In this document: one piece after another, positions 6,664 to 16,340 of the stretch | How positions within the stretch are numbered: the first letter of the stretch is position 1 | How the letters are laid out: the number at the start of each line of letters is the position of its first letter | Source: Chrysochromulina tobinii | Taxonomy: Eukaryota > Haptophyta > Prymnesiales > Chrysochromulinaceae | Assembly (NCBI GenBank): GCA_001275005.1 | Contig: JWZX01001949.1 | Coordinates: forward strand, 1-16,632 | Length of the DNA: 16,632 bases | Direction of reading: 5' to 3' | Program-made: the position numbers and the translations under genes | The notes under the pieces: generated by a model | What the model was told of the DNA's origin: nothing | Seen by the model: only the letters and a program-made list of their open reading frames with translations | Database searches by the model: none

Positions 6664-9600
6664 ATGTGCGACCGATCGCTTGTTCGCACGTGCTTCCCGC
6701 ACGGAGGCCCCAGCGTCGGAGGGACGCGCGTTTGGCTATCCGGCTCATTTTTCAACGAGCGGTCGGCAGCCAGCGTCACGTTCAGCTTCGGTCCAGATCT
6801 GCAGCTGCGCTCGACGAACGTGACGCTGATCACGGTGCACGGGCTGGTCGAGGTGGTAACGCCGCCCGTACCGGCGAGTGCAGGCGCTCTGCCGCGCACA
6901 GCTCGCGTCTTCCTCTCAGGAGCGTGCCGTGGCGCGACGATTTCGGATCGCAGTCCGAGCAGTGGACCCAACGCTGTCGCCACGTTCACGTTTTGGACCA
7001 CCGCGCCCTCACGCCTCCCTCGATGCTTCGGTCCGTCCGATCGTTGTGACCGCCCACCGCTCCTCTTTGACCGGCTGTCGAGCTTGCCGCCCGTGTATCC
7101 GTCGGCCCGCAACGCAGCCATGCTGCGCAGCTTGCCACCTGGCAGCCGCTGCACTGACTGGCCCGCCCTCAGCGCGCTCACCGAGAGCAGGTGCCATATG
7201 ATGGCGCTGCGTCTGCCGCGCGCGCACTGGGAGGGACGAGTGGAAGCTCGGGCGGGCGGCTTCGAGGGCTGTGTGCTCTGGCTCGGCAGCGGCGCCGCCC
7301 ACACCATGGTCCTGCGTGTCCAGTACCAGTCGGCATGCCCAGTCGGTCGATGTGGTCGAGCCAAGGGGCAAGGCAAGGGCAAGGGCAGAGGTGGCGACGT
7401 TACGGCGGCGACGGTGACGACGATGGCGGCGGGGGCTGGATGCGACCTGTGGCCACGTGGCGGGCGCTGCCTCTGCCTGGGCCTACCGCCCAAGCCGATG
7501 CTCCAAGACGCTTGCGCCAAGCACCTGGTGTCGCTGTATGGGCCGCCTCGCGACCTTGGGGCTGCGACTGAGATTAAAGCTGATCCATGCGAGGAACGCG
7601 CACGCCAGCGGCCTTGCTTGGTCGCACTGCAGCGCTCCATCCCCGCGCCACAGCAGCACGAGTTCGAAACGCCCACGCCGGCTTTGTGGTATCGCCCGAT
7701 GGCCGGGCCGACAGCCCCACCGACCGATGGGCCTACCAGCGGGAGCAGCCGCAGGAGCAGCCGCAGCAGCAGCAGCAGCAGCAGCGGCGGAGTGCGAATG
7801 CATGCGAGTGGATCCGTTGCGTTGGCACCCATCCCGGCGCCCATTCTTAGGTTGCCTCGGCCCGCGTACATTGTCGATTTGGTGGTGGCTGCTCACTCGA
7901 CACCGTGCTACGGCGTGGTGTGGGCTCTGCTGAGGTCACTCGACCCAACGGCCACGAGGGCGCGGGTGTGGCTGTACGTCAAAGGCTCACTGCCAGCCGA
8001 CGAGCTGCAACGGTTCCAGGCCTTGGGTGGGCGAGGCGTGGCGCGAGAGGGAGGGCAGGGGAGCCGCAGCGGCAGCGGCGGTGGCAACGGTAGCAGCGAT
8101 GCCAGCGGCGTTGGCGGCGGTGAAGGGGAGCTTAGAAGCGCTTACCACCCTCAGCTGGAGGTCGAGGTGAGCGTGCGTCATCATCTGATGACCTCTGAGT
8201 GCCTCTGATGACAGCTGATTGTCTCCCTCATCAGGTGAGCGTGCACCATCATCTGATGACCTCTGAATGCCTCTGATGACAGCTGATTGTGTCCCTCATC
8301 AGGTGAGCGTGCGCCATCTGCGCAACGTGGGCCGATGCGACCATACGTACCTGCACCACATCCGCTCACAGTACGACGCCCTCGCCCACGTCACGCTCTT
8401 CGTCAAGGATACGATCGCGGAGCACGTGCACATGGGATATGTGTCCAAGCTCCACTCGTTCGTAGCTCGTCTGCCCCAGCCGCTCCTCGCCGTATGGGGC
8501 GCGCGTAGCCTCATGGTCGCCAAGCCCGCCTTCGAGATGGACGAGTACACGTCGGACACGTGCCGGAACCGCTTCGTGAGCGGAAGGGGGCGGCGCAAGT
8601 GCTATGCCTCCGACGCCGACGCCGACTACCTCAGAGCGTCGGTGCGGCCGCTACGTACGTGGCGTCGTCAGATGGGGATCGACCCGAGGAGCGCCGTCTC
8701 GAGCGCTTCGGCGGGGGCAGGCTACGTCTTCGTGCCCGGCGGCGTCTTCGCGGCAAGCCGCGAGGCGGTGCGTCACACGCCCCTCGCCACCTATCGGAAT
8801 CTTGAGGCCGAGATGAGCCGAGGTGCAAACCTCGAGGCCGGCCACTACATGGAGCGCTCGTGGATGCAGGCCTTTGGCGCAGCGGATGCGCGGCGCGACT
8901 TTTCCAACGTTCGGGGATCCATGGTCATCTACACGGCGCTCACCCGTGCCCAGGCCGCAACGTACCATGCGCGTCAGGTGCATCAACGGCATGGGGCATC
9001 AGCCGCAGCCGCCTCGGTCAGCCGGCGGCGGAGGGGCAGGAGCACCGAAGCATTGGCCATGAGGGCGGCGGCCGGCGGAGCGGCGGCCGCCTTCCCCCTT
9101 GCACGGGCTCCATGTAACCACTCCGCCTTTGCCGACGCGCTGAGCGGCACTCGATCGAGCATCGGCGGCTCCGACCGGCGTCGCACGAGCCTGCAAGCAC
9201 GCATCGATTGCGTCTTCTTTTCGGACTGCCCTCAGCTCCTCCGACGCGCCGCCCAGCTAGGCTGGCGCTCTGTCACTCTCCAAAGCCCGTCGGATGGGGC
9301 GATGCTCGTGCGTGCGCCTCACCGGAGCGCCGAACTGACCCCCTACGACTACTCGTGCTTCGTTCCGCCGGCGAGGGTGCTCAACGTACCCGCGGTGCTC
9401 GAGGCTCTGAGTGGACACGTGATGGGCGCAGGGGCCGCGCTGCTCGTCGTCCTCCAGACCATGCCGACGGCGGCGTCGACGATGGCGCCGACAATAGCAG
9501 AATTGAGAGCGTCGAGCCCGGCCGAACACGTCGCTTCTATGGTCATCGTCCGCAGACAGACGCACGCGGCGAGGCTGGTGGGGGATGCTTGGCATGCACA

Positions 9601-9880
9601 GGCGACAGGGTCGTCGACTGGGACGCTAAGTCCGCTCCCCCAAAGCGTCGTGACGAGCACCGTCGCCATGCTCTCGCCCACGGACCCAGCCACACCCCTG
9701 CTGCTGCTCCCGAACGAAGCGCATGCCCACGAGTGGTGGGAGTGGTGGCGCTGCGTCGCCAAGGGCCAAGGGCCCGAGAGCCTTACTGGTAAGCTGCGGC
9801 TCAGCCGCTGCTGCAAGCCAACGGCGCTGCTTGCCGAGGGGGGCGGCGCGCGAGCCGTTGCTGTGCCAGAGGGAGTTTGA
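6664..9880 (+). CDS. IPT/TIG + DUF3431 protein, two exons (6664-8166, 8303-9880)
   Basis: About 1,026 residues after removing the phase-0 intron 8167-8302. The first ATG in frame is 6664; an earlier exon is possible, since no signal peptide is seen. Just after the start an IPT/TIG immunoglobulin-like domain (about 6694-7000) has GGPSVGGTRVWLSGSFF. A variable middle follows, with Lys/Gly-rich, (AGC)n poly-Ser and Gly/Ser-rich tracts. A DUF3431-type domain starts near 7861 (YIVDLVVAAHS, ARVWLYVKGS), is split by a Gly/Ser insert and the intron, and resumes with NVGRCDHTYLHHIRSQYDAL, HVTLFVKD, FVPGGVFAASREAV and LEAGHYMERSWMQAFG. The last ~300 residues (DCVFFSDCPQLLRRAAQLGW, PYDYSCFV) faintly resemble another glycosyltransferase-like fold, possibly DUF616-like; that is weak. 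DUF3431 proteins are usually viewed as glycan-associated but have no settled reaction. It follows a glycosyltransferase on the same strand. Confidence 0.7.
7763..7785 (+). repeat. (GCA)n microsatellite coding for poly-Ser
   Basis: A perfect GCA/AGC trinucleotide run of about seven to eight units, read in frame as a serine tract in the linker between the IPT/TIG and DUF3431 domains. It is probably length-polymorphic. Confidence 0.85.
8167..8302 (+). repeat. Intron composed of two tandem 68-bp GT...AG units
   Basis: Units 8167-8234 and 8235-8302 are equal in length and differ at only a few bases. Each begins GTGAGCGTGC and ends CCCTCATCAG, so each alone has a donor, a branch-like CTGAT about 20 nt from its end, and an acceptor. 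The coding frame resumes at 8303 in phase 0 (LEVE | VSVRHLRNV), inside the DUF3431 domain. 68 is not a multiple of three, and translation into either unit meets TGA within about 15 codons, so both units must be spliced out. The downstream exon starts with a third GTGAGCGTGC. Confidence 0.85.
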
Positions 9881-10561
9881 GATGAACATGTACCAGCTAC
9901 CACATTGATGTGTATCAATAATATATCTTTAGCAGATAATACCAAAGGGGACGCGTCAGGGAGCGGTATCATTACATTTCACTGCACTTCGCTTAACACT
10001 CGAGACTCGACTACGCCATCAACCCGGCACCGTTGACCATACGACTGCGTCACTGACTTCCTCAGCGAATTCCCAGAGGCATGACGTGAGCTCTAGTCTA
10101 TTGTTCTGCCTACACGTCTCCATCTATCACGCCGTCTCCGTGTCCATCTCCAGCGAAGAGCCATCGTGCCATCTTCATCTCCACAGATCCAAAGATACTC
10201 ATGTCTCACGCGCGACGCGGTACGGTCGCGAGAGCACAGCATACTCGTGGCTCGTGCTCTTCGACGGATGTGTCCATCAGTTTCCAGTTTCAGTTTCTTC
10301 GCGGTCCCCCCACCGCCCACGGATCTCGGAGATGTGTCCATCAGGTTCTGCTGCCCCTTCGCCGAGACGTAGGTGCACTGGGTGCCATTCTGCGCCGCAT
10401 TATCGCGGTTGTCATATGTACTTTTTCCTCACACTTTGTTCTAGACCGGCCGACCGGGCACCTCTCGACAAAGACCGAGGTGCGCCTCTCCACACCCGCA
10501 CTCAAGTCAGACCCGGTAGCGGTACATTGTCGGAGCTCTCGAGTACGTATAGAAGTACATG

Positions 10562-10592
10562 TGCCTCTCGCCGAGAGTCTCACCGAGAGGCA
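10562..10592. repeat. Perfect 9-bp inverted repeat downstream of SerRS
   Basis: TGCCTCTCG (10562-10570) pairs exactly with CGAGAGGCA (10584-10592) around a 13-base loop. It lies ~140 bp beyond the SerRS stop on the transcript side, so it may form in the 3' UTR. Confidence 0.55.
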
Positions 10593-10600
10593 GAGGGTCG

Positions 10601-10628
10601 TCCGGCACCAGGTGTCCGGCACCAGGTC
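10601..10628. repeat. 14-bp tandem duplication
   Basis: TCCGGCACCAGGTG is followed directly by TCCGGCACCAGGTC: two units differing only at the last base. It lies in the non-coding region downstream of SerRS. Confidence 0.8.
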
Positions 10629-10659
10629 CCGGGCAAGTAGGTAAGCTCATGTCGGAGCT

Positions 10660-10731
10660 GCCACGTGGCAGACGAGACGAGCACCCGTGGACGAGCATCC
10701 CCCGTCCATCTCGTGCTCCTCAGCCACGTGC

Positions 10732-10732
<1 letters not shown>
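10660..10732 (-). repeat. Interrupted inverted repeat directly after the SerRS stop codon
   Basis: On the SerRS transcript strand the sequence beginning at the TAG stop holds CACGTGGC, GAGCAC and TGGAC. These are answered in reverse by GTCCA, GTGCTC and GCCACGTG across a ~10-base loop. The paired segments are separated by short bulges. It would form a long imperfect hairpin at the start of the 3' UTR. Confidence 0.5.
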
Positions 10733-12319
<1,587 letters not shown>

Positions 12320-12579
12320 GTACAGACAAGGCGCGATCTCATCACAATCTCGCGCCGAGACGGCGCGAAGTCGACCTGATGAAACACAGGGACCCGCGCG
12401 ACACAAGCGCACGAGCTCGGCTCGGGCTTCGCGCACACGGGTCGATTTTTGCGCTCACGAGTGTCCGTGAGTCCAAAATGGTTCCATGGATGGTCCAAGA
12501 CGCATCCGCGGCTCAAAAAACAAGCCACGAAGGCCACGTACCGCATACACATTGCTGCCTTGCCTCCGCGGACGGAAGT

Positions 12580-13128
12580 TCACCAGGAGGGAGGAGGGTT
12601 GAGGTCCGTCCAGCTGGGCTTCTCCTCTCCCGATGGCTTCGGCGGCGGGTAAAATGGAGAGGAGCCATTCGCCGTCGGCGCCGGCGCCGAAGCGAATGCA
12701 GCCGCGCCCGACGAGCTCCTTCTGAGCGCTTCGGCGCCGAGAGCCTGTGCTGCTTCTTTCGAGAGCGGCGTGAGGGGGCGCGTGATGACGACAGTGTGCT
12801 CATCGAGGGAGGTGTCGACGGCGTCCTTGAGCTTGCGCTGCTGCCCAGTCACCGGGTCGAGCAGTGACACCTCATCAATGTTCACCACCACGTCGCCGAT
12901 CCGCAGAAACTGCGCCGCAGGTGCCCCTGGACGTAGGAAGTCCACCACGTTCGCGGGATCCAGTCCGACGCCAATGCCGCCAGCAAGGCACCCTGTCAAG
13001 CGGAACCTCATCGTCTCCCGCATCTGCATGGTCGCAATGGACAGCCGTGCCGTGCGCAGGCGCTGGGCGCCCGTGCCGTGCGTCAACAGGCTGCCCAGAG
13101 CCGCCGCGACAAGAACGATGGGCAACAT
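12580..13128 (-). CDS. Small PDZ-domain protein with N-terminal signal or transit peptide
   Basis: 182 residues from ATG 13128. The hydrophobic start MLPIVLVAAALGSLLTHGTG looks like a secretory signal. It is followed by an Arg/Ser-rich part (RLRTARLSIATMQMRETM), which together could be a bipartite plastid-targeting presequence in an alga with secondary plastids. Residues ~42-122 form a PDZ domain: RFRLTG, GGIGVGLD at the carboxylate-binding-loop position, FLRPGAPAAQFLRIGDVVVNID, then DEHTVVITRP. The ~60-residue tail is Ala/Ser/Pro-rich and unstructured, ending PPPSW. There is no protease domain, so it is an adaptor or scaffold rather than an HtrA/Ctp enzyme. Partner unknown. SerRS lies downstream on the same strand. 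Confidence 0.7.
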   Translation of the reverse strand: MLPIVLVAAALGSLLTHGTGAQRLRTARLSIATMQMRETMRFRLTGCLAGGIGVGLDPANVVDFLRPGAPAAQFLRIGDVVVNIDEVSLLDPVTGQQRKLKDAVDTSLDEHTVVITRPLTPLSKEAAQALGAEALRRSSSGAAAFASAPAPTANGSSPFYPPPKPSGEEKPSWTDLNPPPSW

Positions 13129-13429
13129 GATGCGCGCACGCGGCGAGTTCAGGACCGCTTTTTCCTAAATCGCCTATTCACACGTTGCCAAGCCACCGAA
13201 ACACCCCTCCCCGTCGATGAGCGTGCGAAGCGCACACCAGGGGACACCGGACCGGGTCGGTGTAGGAGAAGGAAGCCTTCGTGTCCTAAATAACGACTAC
13301 CAATACAACGCCGGAAACTAGGGCCGCGTTGGGAACCTATACACTCGAGGACCGCGCTCAGACGCCCCCCCTCTGACTGACGTGGGTAACACGGACAGGC
13401 AGATTGCTTGCTGAAGCGGTTGAGAGTGA
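13129..13429. other. PDZ promoter and probable remnant of retroelement 3' end
   Basis: About 300 bp with no gene. The half next to 13128 must hold the PDZ promoter and 5' UTR. The other half lies just beyond the RNase H stop of the copia element, and in that orientation it should hold the polypurine tract and the start of a 3' LTR. TGTATAGG near 13345-13337 (minus strand) and the surrounding sequence could be LTR, but with no second LTR in the window its borders cannot be placed. Confidence 0.4.
13361..13376 (-). other. Candidate polypurine tract of the copia element
   Basis: On the minus strand, ~55 bases after the RNase H stop, the sequence reads AGAGGGGGGG then CGTCTGAG. A purine run at this spot is where second-strand DNA synthesis is primed in LTR retroelements, immediately before the 3' LTR. 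The following TGAGCG could be the LTR start. Inferred from position and composition only. Confidence 0.4.
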
Positions 13430-14014
13430 TTAACGAGGCTCGTTCATGATCGTCTTGCGGAAGGCGTGGAATTGGCTAGCGGATTTCATGGGCTTTGTGA
13501 AGAAGTCTGCAATGTTGTCGGCTGTGCGAACGAAGGGGACCTCGAGTTCGAAGGACTCGACCATGTCGCGGATGAAGAAGTGTCGCCGCTGTACATGCTT
13601 CATGCGATCGTGATGTTCTGGGTTGTATGAGACGTCGCGCGCGCTCTGGGAGTCGGTAGCGAGCACTGAAGGACCGGGCTCGGGTTCACCGAGGCCGCGA
13701 ACGAGCTTGCGCAAGTAGACCATGTCCTTGGCGGCTTCAGAGAGGGCGATGATCTCGGCCTCACAAGAAGAAAGCGCAATATATTTCTGCTTGCGTGAGC
13801 CCCAGGAGAGCGCGGCAGATTGCCACATCACTACCCAGCCAGATGTGGAGGCCGCGGTTTCCCACGACGCATCGGAGAAACCAGCGAGGCGCATCTGGTC
13901 GCGGGTGTACGTGAGACCAGCTGAGGGCAAACGCGCGAGGTAAGAGAGGATCAGATCAGTCTCGCGGATGAGCTCGGGCGTAGGCCGTTGAAGGCACTTG
14001 CACAGATAGATCAT
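13430..14014 (-). pseudogene. Copia RNase H and C-terminal region
   Basis: A 194-residue frame ending at 13430. It begins with the tail of the RT connection (LQRPTPELIRE..LSYLARL). RNase H follows: AGFSDASW (Asp48), LSSCEAEIIALSEAAKD (EAE), VLATDSQSA (Asp121), HHDRMKHVQRRHFFIRD, then TADNIADFFTKP. The Asp-Glu-Asp catalytic set and the copia-typical HxxxKH..R.HFIR and ADxxTK motifs are all intact, so this domain has been well preserved. It was part of the polyprotein and is now cut off from RT by the AT-rich segment; on its own it lacks a natural start. Confidence 0.85.
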
Positions 14015-14171
14015 CTATGATATACGCATGCCCTTAAAGACCTTACATTATAATAATTATACATTATCATACCTTGTGTGATCATCTGTGTTACAATTGC
14101 TACAAATGAGCGTGTTGTGGCAATTACTTCTGAGGTGAATGATAGAGTTGGTGAGCCGCTGAATAGTTGCC
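14015..14171. other. AT-rich 157-bp segment in place of the C-terminal half of RT
   Basis: The base composition switches abruptly to AT-rich (for example TTATAATAATTATACATTAT near 14047-14066) between two GC-rich retroelement pieces. A plus-strand frame reads through it with AT-ending codons (ATNERVVAITSEVNDRVGEP), unlike the codon use of every other gene here, but it fades into the antisense of RT. The origin is not recognisable; organellar or viral DNA, or filler DNA at a repaired break, would fit. Confidence 0.6.
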
Positions 14172-16340
14172 TTATATGGTTTTGTCGACGCGGGCGATCA
14201 AGGGCTGGCCATTCGAGTCGAGTTCGGTATAGCCGGTCGGGAGGTAGCAGTAGACGACCTCACCGTCGACGAAGCGGCCCTGAAGATAAGCGGCAACCAG
14301 ATCCACGCTGCGCACTCGGCAACCTTTGCGCGCGGCGTAGGCGAAGAGCGCGCGCGCTGAAGAGTAGCGGAGGGCCGAAGACCAGGTTTGGTCAAAGTCG
14401 ACGCCCGGCTGCAGTGTGTTACCTTGCACGCATAAGCGCGCCTTGGCAGAGCCGTCGCGCTTGAGCTTGTACACCCAAATCAGTTTGTGGATGCGGCGAT
14501 CGTTCGGAACTTCGCTGCGCGGGATCGAAGTCCACGAGGCGTTCCGCGCATGGTTGCTGAGCTCCTTGGCCTCGGCGTCCAGCCAGATTTGACCGGCCTC
14601 GACGGCCTCGCGATGAGTCGAGGGCGCGCCTGGAGAATCTGCGCGAAGGGCTTGGCCGAGAAGAGCGAGATTGGCGAGAACGTTGGGCGAGTAAATGTCA
14701 TCGTCTCGCTTGAGCGCAACAAACACGGGAAGCGCGCGGCCGCCGCCGGGAAGTCGCACCGATTTTCGAGGGACGCAGCTACCGTCGAGAGTGGACCACG
14801 GTGAGATGGGCACCAGGTCGAGAGTCGCTGTTCTCGGCGAGGGCGCGTCGGCAGCAGCGGCTAAGAGCGTCTGAGCGACCGCGGCCTCCATGATGTCGAG
14901 GTGTGAATACAGGTGCGCATGGAGCGCGTCGCGGGTGCCGGTCATCTCGAGGCGAAGGGCGGCGCCAGGGGGCAGGGGTGGAAGAGGCTCAGGGAGATCG
15001 GCTGCAACGAAGGGAGTGTATGATGAGCCGAATTCGTGCGTGCCCCCAGGCGAGTATTCGGCGGGCGAGGGAGTGGTCGGATGCGAAAGCGAAGCTGAAG
15101 GCGACGGTGGGGGCAAGGGGGCCGGGGGTGGCGAGGGCGTCTCCTCGGGCACGGGTGCGAGCGTCCTGGCGACGTTGGGGTCCGCGCCGACAGCGTCAGC
15201 CCACTTGGGGCCCCACTCGCGCTTTCGGGGCTGTTTCTTGAAGTAATCGACGGGCACTCGAGTGCGTACGGCGCGCTGAGGGGCGTCGGGCGAGAGTGCG
15301 GACGTGTCGAGCGACGGGAAGGTGATGGGGGAGGCGCGAGGGTCGCGGAGGCCAGTGAAGAGAGAAGGCGGAGATGAGGGCGACAGCTCCCCCCCGTCGG
15401 AGATGGAAGGCCCTTGGGGCTTTGGCGATGCCCCCCCGTCGACTGAGGTCGGCGCCCCCCTGTGAGCGAAGGGCGGCCGCGAGGAGGGCGGGAAGGGTGG
15501 GAGAGGCTGGATGACGATCGGGGGGCCGACGGACGGGTGACCTTCTTCAGAGAGCGAGAGGTCGGGCGGGAGGGTCAGGCGAGGCGGCGGCGCAGCGGCG
15601 TGAGCGAGGGCGGTGAGGGGCTGGTGCCGCTTGGGAGGCGGTGCCCAGTCGAAGTGCTCTTCGTCGACAAGGACGCTGGACGAGGTGACGACCCGCTGGC
15701 CAACGAGCACGTCATAAGCGCCCTTAGAGTAGCGAGAGCGCCCGAGGAAGGAGCCCACCCAGCCGCGAGGGCTGAGGCTGGGTTTATGTTGGTGAGGCGG
15801 CGGCTTGAGGACGACGGCACGGGAGCCAAAGGCGGCGAGGTCCATGACGCGGGGTGGCCGGCCGGTGAGGCGCTGGTGCGGTGAGATGTTGACGTCGGCA
15901 GGCGAGGAGCCGGTGGAAGAGACTATGGAGTTGTGCCATTCGACGGCGTAGTTGATCAGCCAGGGCCAGAGGCGGATCGGCGCGTCGGTGGAGTCCTTGA
16001 TGGCGACCGCCATCTCAGCGATGACGCCGATGATGCGTTCGGCGATCGGGTTGAGGTCGTGGTCGTGGGGCGGGCTCGTGGTGTGATGGATGAACTCTGA
16101 CGTGCGGAACGCACGGAATGCGTGCGACATCAACTTGCCCTCGCGGTCGCCGTGGACCACGCGGACGGTGGGGCGCGGGAGCGGGTGGCCGGCCTCATCG
16201 ATGGTGGTGCTGACGGTGGCGTTGAAAGCGGCGATGCATCGCTTCACGGCGGCGTCGGCTTCAGACTTGAGTTTGATGAACAATCCGGGCGGCAGAGGCG
16301 CCATGGAAGGTGACAGCGTGGAGGTCGGCGAGGCGGGCAA
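14172..16340 (-). pseudogene. Copia integrase (C-terminal part), spacer and truncated reverse transcriptase
   Basis: A 722-codon frame. Homology starts at LFIKLKSEAD, the end of the first half of the integrase core, so the first catalytic Asp is missing. Two remaining acids are Asp65 (VHGDREG) and Glu101 (NPIAERI), separated by 35 residues as in D,D(35)E integrases. The integrase continues through LTGRPPRVMDLAAFG. A long Pro/Ser-rich spacer follows. RT then starts at HKLIWVYKLKRDGSAKARLC and includes SVDLVAAYLQG (motif A Asp), but stops at LIARVDKTI. The YVDD motif and everything between it and RNase H are absent. There is no ATG at the frame's start; upstream coding is in another frame. Confidence 0.85.

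Larger units (their letters stand above)
9881..10731. other. Convergent 3' intergenic region, no gene recognised
   Basis: About 850 bp between the stops of the DUF3431 gene and the minus-strand SerRS gene. Immediately after 9880 the sequence becomes AT-rich (9900-9935, with AATAATATAT), as expected for a 3' UTR and cleavage region. It holds a 14-bp direct repeat (10267-10280 and 10331-10344), a 14-bp tandem pair (10601-10628) and two hairpins near SerRS. Open frames of up to ~180 codons exist, but none has recognisable motifs or a conserved-looking composition. Confidence 0.5.

Noticed and set aside
6612-7871. 419-codon minus-strand frame under the IPT/TIG gene
   Set aside because: No recognisable domain; composition is that of an antisense shadow, while the plus frame has TIG and DUF3431 motifs.
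8175-8300. C/D-box snoRNA inside the doubled intron (TGATGA and CTGA motifs in each unit)
   Set aside because: The boxes are only a few bases apart, leaving no room for guide sequences, and there is no terminal stem. The motifs look like CTGATGA simple repetition.
8175-8300. Hammerhead ribozyme suggested by CTGATGA
   Set aside because: No GAAA core partner and no flanking helices at the needed spacing.
10086-10644. Overlapping plus-strand frames in the convergent intergenic region
   Set aside because: No motif and amino-acid make-up dominated by Ser, Arg and His, as in random GC-rich frames; overlapping frames are equally open.
14890-15884. Plus-strand Gly/Arg-rich frames opposite the copia spacer
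   Set aside because: Antisense of the Pro/Ser-rich spacer of the polyprotein.
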